A DNA stretch of 27,696 bases from an uncultured Ruminococcus sp. (GTDB taxonomy: Bacteria; Bacillota; Clostridia; Oscillospirales; Ruminococcaceae). The notes below the pieces were generated by a model. That model saw nothing but the letters and a program-made list of their open reading frames with translations. It was not told the DNA's origin and did not search any database. The translations under genes were made by a program, and so were the position numbers. Below, in pieces: positions 1 to 5,909 of the stretch. Every line of letters starts with the position of its first letter. Positions within the stretch are counted from its first letter, which is position 1. The stretch is from NCBI GenBank assembly GCA_910584195.1, contig CAJTYV010000031.1:1-27696 (forward strand). The letters are read 5' to 3'.

Positions 1-68
1 ACTTTAATTACTGCACCAGTCCTATTGTGTGCTATGTAATATTTTCCGTTTGTTAATAAAATCGCCAT
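1..68 (-). CDS. small protein, N-terminal fragment only (cut by window edge)
   Basis: The last gene visible in the left minus-strand operon. Translation begins MAILLTNGKYYIAHNRTGAV and stays open to the window edge, so only about 22 residues can be read and no function can be given. The start is supported by a strong ribosome binding site (AGGAAGGTGG) about five bases upstream. It lies 62 bases after the stop of the preceding gene, with a 7-bp hairpin (93-116) between them, the same arrangement as at other junctions of this operon. Confidence 0.6.
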   Translation of the reverse strand, partial: MAILLTNGKYYIAHNRTGAVIK

Positions 69-92
69 AATATCCACCTTCCTAATGTTGCA

Positions 93-116
93 GACTGCCT
101 TTAATTTCAGACAGTC
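93..116 (-). other. intergenic hairpin
   Basis: GACTGCC (93-99) and GACAGTC (110-116) pair over 7 bp including one G-U, around a 10-base loop, between the 116-residue ORF and the edge gene. No U-run follows, so it does not look like a classical terminator. It may be an RNA processing or stability element, as one such hairpin sits at most junctions of this operon. Confidence 0.45.
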
Positions 117-130
117 CACACAATCCATTA

Positions 131-445
131 TTATCTCTCACTTGGGAAACATACTGTTGTCGCATTGTCTCCGGCATTTTCCGATATGCGATTAGTAATA
201 ATCCATATTTTCCCCTTGCAAGTCTCATAAGCTGCCAATAAGTACATATCATCAGGATATTTTAACGCTTCCTCATTCGTCTGTTTGTCTTCATCATCCA
301 GATTTCCCCAATCTTTGACCGCATACCGCTGTAAGGATAAATTAACCTCTGCTGCAAATCGGCTATTTTCCGTCATAGCTTCATTGATTCCGTGTGTAAC
401 AACTACTTTTCCCATATTGAAAAATTGTGATTTAATCATATTCAT
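131..445 (-). CDS. small conserved plasmid/mobile-element protein of unknown function
   Basis: About 104 residues when started at the ATG beginning MNMIKSQFF; the ATG six bases further on (439) is equally possible and has better spacing from the AAAGGTGG ribosome binding site. The longer frame reaching 481 overlaps the upstream gene and is not favoured. The core has the layout MGKVVVTHG, then DWGNLDDEDKQTNEEAL, then a hydrophobic segment with KIWIITN, then ATTVCFPSE. I recognise this as a small protein common on bacterial plasmids and integrative elements, where a basic start, a DWG motif and a C-terminal IWVIT...TTVLLP strand recur; its role is not known to me. It is the next gene after the 77-residue ORF, 14 bases downstream. 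Confidence 0.75.
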   Translation of the reverse strand: MNMIKSQFFNMGKVVVTHGINEAMTENSRFAAEVNLSLQRYAVKDWGNLDDEDKQTNEEALKYPDDMYLLAAYETCKGKIWIITNRISENAGDNATTVCFPSER

Positions 446-459
446 TTCCACCTTTCCGA

Positions 460-693
460 TTAAACTAATCCGCACAAGCAAGCCATTTTATATATTGGAT
501 TCCTTGCAATTTTCCGTCTACGTTCTGCCTCTGCCCTTGCTTTCCGTTCCATCCTGTCCATATATGCAAGCCTGTTATCCATTTCCAGATATTCCACCAT
601 CTGAAGCGGAGTAAGTGCGTTGTATGGCGTTTTAAGGCTCCGATCTATAATCTGATTTCCGTCTGATGTATCAATGATTCTAAAATCAAACAT
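460..693 (-). CDS. hypothetical small protein, mobile-element type
   Basis: A 77-residue protein. The N-terminal third (MFDFRIIDTSDGNQIIDRSL) looks like short beta strands. The middle has TPLQMVEYLEMDNRLAYMDRMERK and the C-terminal half is a strongly basic and acidic helix (KARAEAERRRKIARNP) ending in a short Cys-containing hydrophobic tail. The start is preceded by a purine-rich stretch (GGAAAGGACGGAAAATATT) in which the ribosome binding site is merged with the repeated CGGAAA word of this region. It lies between a sigma-like gene and the DWG-motif protein in one operon. No function is assigned. Confidence 0.65.
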   Translation of the reverse strand: MFDFRIIDTSDGNQIIDRSLKTPYNALTPLQMVEYLEMDNRLAYMDRMERKARAEAERRRKIARNPIYKMACLCGLV

Positions 694-728
694 AATATTT
701 TCCGTCCTTTCCGTTGTCCGCTGACTGA

Positions 729-745
729 TTAGGGATATACCCTAA
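729..745 (-). other. hairpin overlapping a stop codon
   Basis: TTAGGG (729-734) and CCCTAA (740-745) form a perfect 6-bp stem with a five-base loop. The stop codon of the upstream sigma-like gene (TAG, 742-744) is inside the stem. No poly-U follows, so termination is not obvious. Confidence 0.4.
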
Positions 746-1296
746 CCAATCATTTCCGCTAAGACTTTCTTGATCCGATTCACTTCCACATAATAAGTTG
801 ATGGCTTTATTTCCAATGCTGAATAAATTTCCTTGCTACTATATCCGTCAACCTTTAGTTCCGCAATTTTCCGCTGTGTATCTGATAAACTGCTTAACAT
901 TTCCGTCATTCGTTCCATTGCCATTATTTCAGATTCAGGCGATTTTCCACCGACAACACCGATACAGTTATATAAGTTTTCTGTTTCCGCATATTCCGCA
1001 TCCAGACTAACCAATGTTCCCGATGGCTTCCGTTTCTTTGCATCTTCCATTCTGCAATGGTTTCCAATCTCTGACCTCATATATTGCTGACTGATAAAGG
1101 GAAAAGCGTATTTATTCCGCAAATCTTCCCTACGGTTATATATCTGCACAGCTTTTAAAAATCCGAAAATTGCCACATCATAATAAATTTCCAAACTGTA
1201 ACCGTGTCTATGAAGAAAATCATATACGAGATTGTGGTTTTCCGTTGCGAATTTCCGTTCAAAGTCTGTTAATGGTTCCAATTTATAATTATCCAA
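742..1296 (-). CDS. sigma-70-like transcription factor (copy A)
   Basis: About 184 residues if translation starts at the TTG at 1296, which follows AGGAAGGGCAAGG at good spacing. The longer in-frame ATGs (1383, 1350) overlap the upstream gene and fit the ribosome binding site less well. The N-terminal part (FERKFATENHNLVYDFLHRHG...YYDVAIFGFLKAVQIYN) matches sigma region 2 in layout, and the C-terminal part (LSDTQRKIAELKVDGYSSKEIYSALEIKPSTYYVEVNRIKK) is a region-4 helix-turn-helix. Small sigma-like proteins of this type are common in Firmicute phages and conjugative elements, where they activate late or transfer genes; that role is inferred here. The gene directly upstream is a diverged relative. 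Confidence 0.8.
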   Translation of the reverse strand: MDNYKLEPLTDFERKFATENHNLVYDFLHRHGYSLEIYYDVAIFGFLKAVQIYNRREDLRNKYAFPFISQQYMRSEIGNHCRMEDAKKRKPSGTLVSLDAEYAETENLYNCIGVVGGKSPESEIMAMERMTEMLSSLSDTQRKIAELKVDGYSSKEIYSALEIKPSTYYVEVNRIKKVLAEMIG

Positions 1297-1321
1297 TAAT
1301 ATTACCTTGCCCTTCCTATGC

Positions 1322-1347
1322 GGGGAATTGCCACGCTGACAATCCCC
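1322..1347 (-). other. intergenic hairpin
   Basis: GGGGAATTG (1322-1330) pairs with CAATCCCC (1340-1347) with one bulged base and a nine-base loop. It lies between the two sigma-like genes, just upstream of the ribosome binding site for the TTG start at 1296, so it could modulate translation of the second sigma-like protein. No U-run is present. Confidence 0.4.
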
Positions 1348-1355
1348 CATATGTT

Positions 1356-2060
1356 CTATAAATTTTCCATAGCATCTTCCCACTTCTGATAGTTGTCTAT
1401 GTCTCCATATTCCATCGTGTCTCTGTAAAGCCTCTGCAATGCGCTGTTGCGTGTCTTTGTGAGTGCTACTATAATTTGCGTAACTTCCCTAATCCCCCAA
1501 TCCCTATAATCATCAATAATTACTACCGCTTTTCTTGCTATTTCACGATTGCTATAGCCCTTTTGACGCATATCAATAATAAGTTTCAATAAATCCGGCT
1601 CCGCATATCTGTGAATATTGGAATATATATCATTGAGAAATTCCTTTTCAACAACATACCGCTCCACGTTCTGCATCGGATCAATCCACCACGGCTCCAT
1701 TCTGCCGTATCTCTCCTGTTTGTGGTCTTCAAATTCATAATCTAAGCGGAATGCTTCACGCTCCATTGTGTTTTTACCATTGTTATACTCTCGCCAATAA
1801 TGCATCATCCTACCGTTTAACCGCTGGAATAATATCTGTCTGAATGAAAAATTGATCTGCAATTCAGGCTTTTCGGTTACATACTGTTTAACCGCCGTAA
1901 GATAATCAAGAATCAATTCATCATAGAAAGTTTCTGCATCCAGTCTCTTACACTTCATATAGTCATAAATCAAATTGTGGTTTTCAGGAAGTGCCGCAAA
2001 TTCGCGCTCCGCATTGTTCAATGGTCTATTTGTATAGCTTGCATTACCTTTATTTCTCAT
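1356..2060 (-). CDS. sigma-70-like transcription factor (copy B)
   Basis: A 234-residue protein starting at an ATG preceded by CGGAGGTAATCACA. Its N-terminal segment (AEREFAALPENHNLIYDYMKCK...TFYDELILDYLTAVKQY) aligns by eye with the same segment of the downstream copy A, sharing the E-N-H-N-L-x-Y-D core and L-x-A-V-x-x-Y end, so both carry a region-2-like domain. The C-terminal half (LLKLIIDMRQKGYSNREIARKAVVIIDDY) looks like a helix-turn-helix but is less canonical than in copy A. The middle has an aromatic, basic insert (MMHYWREYNNGKNTMEREAFRL). The product probably works with RNA polymerase; whether it is a real sigma factor or an anti/co-factor cannot be told. Confidence 0.7.
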   Translation of the reverse strand: MRNKGNASYTNRPLNNAEREFAALPENHNLIYDYMKCKRLDAETFYDELILDYLTAVKQYVTEKPELQINFSFRQILFQRLNGRMMHYWREYNNGKNTMEREAFRLDYEFEDHKQERYGRMEPWWIDPMQNVERYVVEKEFLNDIYSNIHRYAEPDLLKLIIDMRQKGYSNREIARKAVVIIDDYRDWGIREVTQIIVALTKTRNSALQRLYRDTMEYGDIDNYQKWEDAMENL

Positions 2061-2087
2061 TGTGATTACCTCCGATTTTGATTGTTA

Positions 2088-2107
2088 GGGGAGTTGTTAC
2101 GCTCCCC
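2088..2107 (-). other. leader hairpin upstream of sigma-like copy B
   Basis: GGGGAG (2088-2093) and CTCCCC (2102-2107) form a perfect 6-bp GC-rich stem with an eight-base loop (TTGTTACG). It lies about 28 bases before the start codon at 2060. The same GTAACAAC plus ATCAAAAT context recurs in the leader of the next upstream gene, suggesting a common leader design. Confidence 0.45.
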
Positions 2108-2132
2108 CGTGTTAATTGCTACCGCCGACTGA

Positions 2133-2567
2133 TTAAAAGAATTTATCAATTAATACTTTAATGATTGCTTTTTTTAGTTCGTCTGTATGCTCTGACAAGT
2201 CAACCGTGATACTATTGCCCAAACATTCCATCTGCGGATCAACTGTATCTGTAAAACCAAAACAAATGCTATAATCAATCGGCTTTCCAGCTTCCAGAAC
2301 TACACGCAAGTATGTAAAATCCATGTTTACAGGCTTGTCACTCCATACTGTGTGAAGATTATAGCCATATTCAGCGTTTAAAGATTCCTGCTCTTTGGTA
2401 TACTGCACTTTTGCAATCTCTACAGCCTTTTTGATTTCAGCCTTCAAACAGTCAGACATATCACAAATATCAATAGATACCTCCATATAGTCTTCATTGA
2501 ATGTCAGATTGCCCAGCTCCAAAACGCCGATATTAGTTGTTTCTGTCCTTGCTTTCCATTTCATCAT
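2133..2567 (-). CDS. conserved hypothetical mobile-element protein
   Basis: About 144 residues from the ATG at 2567 (MMKWKARTE), chosen because AAAGGTAGG lies nine bases upstream; the ATG at 2588 has no good ribosome binding site. The sequence is mixed alpha/beta with an N-terminal strand-rich part (NIGVLELGNLTFNEDYMEVSIDI), a charged helix around residues 45-65, a hydrophobic mid-segment (MDFTYLRVVLEAG) and an amphipathic C-terminal helix. No catalytic motif or signal peptide is visible. It belongs to the operon running from 2967 leftward. I do not recognise a functional family. Confidence 0.7.
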   Translation of the reverse strand: MMKWKARTETTNIGVLELGNLTFNEDYMEVSIDICDMSDCLKAEIKKAVEIAKVQYTKEQESLNAEYGYNLHTVWSDKPVNMDFTYLRVVLEAGKPIDYSICFGFTDTVDPQMECLGNSITVDLSEHTDELKKAIIKVLIDKFF

Positions 2568-2613
2568 AGTTAAATACCTACCTTTCATTTTTGATTGATT
2601 AATGTTGTTGTTA

Positions 2614-2627
2614 CGGTATTTCTACCG
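2614..2627 (-). other. GNRA-type hairpin
   Basis: On the minus strand this reads CGGTA-GAAA-TACCG, a 5-bp stem closed by a GAAA tetraloop, in the leader between the tRNA-like element and the gene starting at 2567. Confidence 0.4.
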
Positions 2628-2630
2628 ATA

Positions 2631-2696
2631 GGGCATGTGGGGAATCGAACCCCACACAAGAACCGTTTACCCTTTTACTGCTGAACTATTTCACCC
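2631..2696 (-). other. tRNA-like (degenerate) structure
   Basis: Read on the minus strand, the 3' half has a perfect T-arm: stem TGGGG/CCCCA around the loop TTCGATT (2638-2654), followed by CATGCCC where the acceptor 3' strand would be. The 5' end reads GGGTGAA with a D-arm-like AGTTCAGCAGTAAAA. However only about 33 bases lie between the acceptor and the T-arm, no convincing 5-bp anticodon stem can be drawn, and the acceptor pairs well only for its first three to five bases. The 5' end overlaps the stop of the upstream gene. It is therefore a tRNA-like remnant or mimic, or simply another operon hairpin (7-8 bp stem), not a working tRNA. Confidence 0.3.
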
Positions 2697-2967
2697 TTAA
2701 CACGTTGTAAGAAGTTGTTTTTTCAAACGGCTTCAGATCCTCGCCTAAAACCTCTGTCAATTTTTCTTTGTCTAATGTCGTGCGGCTCTGTGGCTTGTAG
2801 GTGATCTTTGCCGTATCGGTGATTTCGGTGTCAAGTTCATTCTCTGTCATGTATTCAATGATGGAATGCTCAACCGCTTTCAGTTCGTTTTCAAGTTCTT
2901 CTTTCATTGCTTTCAGGTTTCTAAACTCCTGAACCTTGTTTTCAAGTTCTTTTTTAGTCATACACAT
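2686..2967 (-). CDS. Gp157-like coiled-coil protein
   Basis: A 93-residue protein and the first gene of the left minus-strand operon, about 43 bases downstream of the predicted -10. The N-terminal half (TKKELENKVQEFRNLKAMKEELENELKAVE) is a long coiled coil. The C-terminal half has two short strands with a DTAKITYKPQSRTTLDKEKL segment and ends in NVLRVK. This layout is that of small phage/plasmid proteins near replication and recombination genes, similar to siphovirus Gp157 and related families; the assignment is by layout only. The ribosome binding site is TCAGGAGGTAGCC; the start may be the ATG at 2967 or the second ATG (MTKKEL) two codons on. Confidence 0.65.
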   Translation of the reverse strand: MCMTKKELENKVQEFRNLKAMKEELENELKAVEHSIIEYMTENELDTEITDTAKITYKPQSRTTLDKEKLTEVLGEDLKPFEKTTSYNVLRVK

Positions 2968-3008
2968 AATGGCTACCTCCTGATTTGATTTTGTTTGTTG
3001 TTTGTTTC

Positions 3009-3128
3009 TGTACCCATATCATAGCAAAAATATGGGTACATATCAATATGCAGAATGTATAAATATGGGTACATAATTTTGTGCAATTTTATGGGTACAT
3101 ATTTATTGACAATTATATGTACCCATAT
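3009..3128. repeat. five-copy operator array, core TATGGGTACATA
   Basis: Copies at 3009-3019 (inverted), 3031-3043, 3064-3076, 3090-3102 and 3115-3128 (inverted). Each contains GGGTACA or its complement flanked by TATG/CATA, giving a quasi-palindrome with an asymmetric centre. Two copies occupy the promoter spacers of the two divergent operons, one adjoins the minus-strand -10, and two lie between the promoters. This geometry fits a repressor or switch protein controlling both operons. The binding protein is not identified in the window. Confidence 0.75.
3018..3046 (-). promoter_or_regulatory. minus-strand promoter of the left operon
   Basis: -35 TTGATA (3041-3046, read on the minus strand), a spacer of exactly 17 bases, and -10 TATGAT (3018-3023). 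One copy of the TATGGGTACATA-type element fills the spacer and overlaps the -35 (3031-3043). Another copy overlaps and follows the -10 (3009-3019). Occupied sites would be expected to block RNA polymerase. Confidence 0.7.
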
Positions 3129-3134
3129 TATAAT
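3106..3134 (+). promoter_or_regulatory. plus-strand promoter of the J-domain operon
   Basis: A perfect consensus promoter: TTGACA (3106-3111), 17-base spacer, TATAAT (3129-3134). The spacer contains an inverted copy of the operator (3115-3128) ending right at the -10. A consensus promoter with an operator in its spacer is typical of a strong but tightly repressed promoter. Confidence 0.85.
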
Positions 3135-3185
3135 TGACTTAACAACAAAACAATCAATCATATATTTTTAAGGAGGCAATCACTT

Positions 3186-3707
3186 ATGAGTAAATACTTT
3201 AAAGATGTGAATACACTGGAAGAGTTAAGAAGACAGTACAGAGATTTATTAAAGAAGTATCACCCTGACAACGCAAACGGAAGCACGGAAGCGACACAAG
3301 AGATCAATGCAGAATATGACAAGCTATTCAAAGTATTAAAGGATAGACACGAAAGCAAGACAGCGGACAGCAAAGAGAGCAACGCAAAGACAGACTTTAA
3401 TAATATGAAGTATGACTTCACGGAAGATCAAAAACTAAGAGAAGTATTACAGCAGATCATAACCTTTGAAGGTATCAACATTGAGATTGTAGGTTGCTGG
3501 ATATGGGTAGATGGTAACACATACGACTATAAGGACACATTAAAGAGTATCGGTTTTAAATGGGCGAGAGAGAAAAAGAAATGGTATTTTCACACGGAAG
3601 CATTCAGGAAAAGAAGTCATAAGAAGTTAAGCATGGAAGACATACGGAACTACTACGGCAGTACAGAAGTAGAGACAGACGGAGCAAAGAGACTTAAACA
3701 AGCGTAA
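3186..3707 (+). CDS. J-domain (DnaJ-like) mobile-element protein
   Basis: A 173-residue protein with a strong ribosome binding site (AAGGAGG, nine bases upstream). Residues 5-55 form a J domain: LEELRRQYRDLLKKYHPDN with the diagnostic HPD at 26-28, followed by a helix. No G/F region or zinc domain follows. The C-terminal part (IEIVGCWIWVDGNTYDYKDTLKSIGFKWAREKKKWYFH) is an aromatic-rich module that I associate with J-domain proteins of Firmicute plasmids and conjugative elements. J domains stimulate Hsp70 (DnaK) ATPase; on mobile elements the usual guess is remodelling of a replication or transfer complex. It is the first gene after the divergent promoter. Confidence 0.85.
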   Translation: MSKYFKDVNTLEELRRQYRDLLKKYHPDNANGSTEATQEINAEYDKLFKVLKDRHESKTADSKESNAKTDFNNMKYDFTEDQKLREVLQQIITFEGINIEIVGCWIWVDGNTYDYKDTLKSIGFKWAREKKKWYFHTEAFRKRSHKKLSMEDIRNYYGSTEVETDGAKRLKQA

Positions 3708-3720
3708 CCACAAAAAAACA

Positions 3721-3751
3721 AGGGTGTAACCAATGGAAGCGGCTACACCCT
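3721..3751 (+). other. intergenic hairpin
   Basis: AGGGTGTA (3721-3728) and TACACCCT (3744-3751) make a perfect 8-bp stem with a 15-base loop, between the J-domain gene and the 49-residue ORF. No U-run follows, so it may act in mRNA processing, stability or partial attenuation rather than full termination. Confidence 0.45.
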
Positions 3752-3778
3752 GACACAAAGAAAGGAAGGTATAAGAAT

Positions 3779-3928
3779 ATGATGACTATTAAAGAGGCTT
3801 ATCAATGGATATGGGAAAATACAAATTTAATGCAGGATACAATGATGTTAGACTTTGAATGTTTGGCTTATTGTGTCAAGCATGGAATATTAAAAGAAGT
3901 CGATAAGGAACATTTTGAGGTAATGTAA
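3779..3928 (+). CDS. small hypothetical protein
   Basis: A 49-residue ORF starting at the first ATG of ATGATGACT, with AAGGAAGG nine bases upstream. It translates as MMTIKEAYQWIWENTNLMQD, then an acidic helix and HGILKEVDKEHFEVM. It lies in the plus-strand operon between the J-domain gene and the membrane-linked ORF. No family is recognised; the good ribosome binding site and operon position make it likely to be real. Confidence 0.6.
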   Translation: MMTIKEAYQWIWENTNLMQDTMMLDFECLAYCVKHGILKEVDKEHFEVM

Positions 3929-3962
3929 ATCAAATACTAAAAAACAAAGGAGATCAAACACT

Positions 3963-4223
3963 ATGAAGAAACCAATTAAAACTATTGATATTATCGTAAC
4001 TATGGGAATTATGCTTGTATCGGCTTATCTGTTAGGCGCTGCACAAGCGGAAACAATAACAGAAGTACAGACAGTGACAGAAGCAAGGGAAGTTATACCA
4101 GATGGATATATACCGCTTCATGATAGTATTGTGGATATGGATGCAGTGATTGACTTTTCGGCTACTGAATACGGCTTGCAACTGTATTTTGAGGATGGAA
4201 GCGGTTACTTTTGGGAACGATAA
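3963..4223 (+). CDS. small membrane-anchored or secreted protein
   Basis: An 86-residue protein with AAGGAGATCAAACACT before the ATG. Residues 9-27 (DIIVTMGIMLVSAYLLGAA) are hydrophobic after a basic N terminus, giving a signal peptide or single membrane anchor. The remaining 60 residues are acidic (VIPDGYIPLHDSIVDMDAVIDF...YFEDGSGYFWER) and would face outside. It is the last gene of the plus-strand operon, 23 bases before a terminator. No function is assigned. Confidence 0.65.
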   Translation: MKKPIKTIDIIVTMGIMLVSAYLLGAAQAETITEVQTVTEAREVIPDGYIPLHDSIVDMDAVIDFSATEYGLQLYFEDGSGYFWER

Positions 4224-4246
4224 ACAGATATTCAATGATATATAAT

Positions 4247-4281
4247 AAAGGCTATGCGCTTTAATGCTCATAGTCTTTTAT
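4247..4281 (+). terminator. intrinsic terminator of the J-domain operon
   Basis: AAAGGCTATG pairs with CATAGTCTTT over 10 bp (one G-U) around a 12-base loop, followed by TTATTG. It lies 23 bases after the last plus-strand ORF. Confidence 0.7.
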
Positions 4282-4823
4282 TGTGCGGTGTATTTGCTTA
4301 TATTTGCATGGTTATCATGCGATTTTAGGCTTATTTTCGGCTTGTAATGGCTTCATTGATACATTTTTAGGGCAATGCCTGGAAAATGGCTAGAATCGGC
4401 GTGTAACGTGCTTATTTGTGGCTTGTGTGCGGTCTGTATAATGGTATAGGGGCAGCAGGCGCAAGGGTGTATGCCGGTAGGTTTACATTATTAAAATCTG
4501 ATCATTTCTCACAAAAGGCTATAGCTGTTCAGCGCACATGTCACTCGGCTTCTGGAACCTACCGAACTATCATATCAAGGGGGGGCGGTGGGGGTAGTTT
4601 CCATCCCAAAATATGAATCCCATATATAAGGGTATACCCATATAAAAATATGCCCTTAATGGTGTTGATAATCTAATATACCTCTTTAATTTTCAACCGT
4701 AACACAATCATCCAAGCGATTTATCACCTATGACTATTTCATTGAAAATTTGAAGATACACCATTGATTATAATATCCCATTATATAAATTATGTAATAT
4801 GTAATATTGGGAATCACAGCAAA
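4282..4823. other. 542-bp non-coding, structured region with G-rich tract
   Basis: No convincing gene: the only frame of size lacks a ribosome binding site and ends in a low-complexity Gly run. It holds a diverged direct repeat of the type GCTTATTT-nn-GGCTTGT (about 4330 and 4409), a 9-bp inverted repeat CGGTAGGTT/AACCTACCG enclosing about 72 bases (4475-4564), a G-tract of the form G7-C-GG-T-G5 (4579-4594), and a 9-bp hairpin AAGGGTATA/TATGCCCTT (about 4629-4660). It could be a structured RNA, an origin of transfer or replication, or a regulatory region. None can be chosen from sequence alone. Confidence 0.5.
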
Positions 4824-5786
4824 CTACCCTATACTATCCAACAATAAATCAAGGCTTTCCTCATATTCTTTTACCCATTTCAAGATAAAATCACTCGTTG
4901 TAAAATGTTGAATAATCTTTGCCAATTCACCCATATATGATTTATGAAAGTCAATTATATTTCTCAATGTATCATTTTCACTATATCTACCAGCGACAGC
5001 CATCAAATCAAGCCAAAATCCACCTATAAATTCATCATCATGTGGCATAGCTACATTATATAAAATTATCTTATAATTATCCTCATTTGAAAGATATTTA
5101 TAATAAATTGACTGGCACTCTGAAATGTCACCGCTACCCAATTTCATATCTTTTAGTATCTTTGAAAAAATGGCAATATTCTCTGACTGGCTTTTCAAAG
5201 AATATATCGCTGATTGTACCGCCTCATATATCCGCAACGTAACATATTTTGCCGATATATCATCGTATAATTCATCATCATCTACGGAAAACAAAAGCAC
5301 ATTCATTTCACCGTCAAAACGATTATAGCTTTTCTTAAATTCTAAATTGCAATTATCAATCTCCTGCTCAATCCTTATAATATCTTCATTACTGACAGTC
5401 GAAAACACACCTATTGACACACCATGCCTTTTCAATAAAGTATCCAACTGTTCCCCATCTATCAACTCAATAGGTTTATCTTCAGCAAAAGCAATAGCAC
5501 TCTTTGTAAAATATCCTGTTGTCATAAGAATACCTTTGTTTGCTCTTTCAGAGGTAATTACTCCGTATAAATCTCTGATAATCGGTTCTCCAACACTACC
5601 AGAATAACGCTTACACTGAATAATATATTTACCAGATAAAACAGGTTCATGATTATAGGCAATCAGATCAATACCACCGTCACCGCTTGCCTTAGTGGTT
5701 TCTACAGAGAATCCCATGTTTTCTATCAGATTTTTGCATATGTTTTCAAATTCTATCCCACTAAGAGAATTTATATCATTTCCCAT
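4824..5786 (-). CDS. Mrr-type restriction endonuclease with unknown C-terminal domain
   Basis: About 320 residues from the ATG at 5786 (MGNDIN), chosen because AGGGGAA lies at proper spacing; the ATG nine bases earlier abuts that motif. Residues 5-120 are an Mrr-like PD-(D/E)xK nuclease domain: LSGIEFENICKNLIENMGF, GDGGIDL (Asp40) and QCKRY (Gln57, Lys59), followed by the typical segment with GILMTTGYFTKSAIAFA and IELIDGEQL. Mrr enzymes cut foreign or modified DNA without a partner methylase. Residues 125-320 are mostly helical and acidic and unknown to me; they may be a sensor or partner-binding domain. No methylase is near. It lies 123 bases downstream of the phosphorylase/membrane gene in the same orientation. 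Confidence 0.85.
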   Translation of the reverse strand: MGNDINSLSGIEFENICKNLIENMGFSVETTKASGDGGIDLIAYNHEPVLSGKYIIQCKRYSGSVGEPIIRDLYGVITSERANKGILMTTGYFTKSAIAFAEDKPIELIDGEQLDTLLKRHGVSIGVFSTVSNEDIIRIEQEIDNCNLEFKKSYNRFDGEMNVLLFSVDDDELYDDISAKYVTLRIYEAVQSAIYSLKSQSENIAIFSKILKDMKLGSGDISECQSIYYKYLSNEDNYKIILYNVAMPHDDEFIGGFWLDLMAVAGRYSENDTLRNIIDFHKSYMGELAKIIQHFTTSDFILKWVKEYEESLDLLLDSIG

Positions 5787-5909
5787 AAGAATCATTCCCC
5801 TATATTAAATCAATTTTATCTGAATTATTCTACTTAATATTTGATAAATCCATTAATCATTGTAAGCAGAATGAATGAGTATTTTATACAAAAAATATAT
5901 ATAAATGTT

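Noticed and set aside
2973..3161. 62-codon minus-strand frame across the divergent promoter region
   Set aside because: It consists of translated operator repeats and promoter elements (repeated Tyr-Pro-Tyr), with no ribosome binding site.
4416..4616. 66-codon plus-strand frame in the non-coding region
   Set aside because: No ribosome binding site, and its C terminus is a Gly run from the G-tract.
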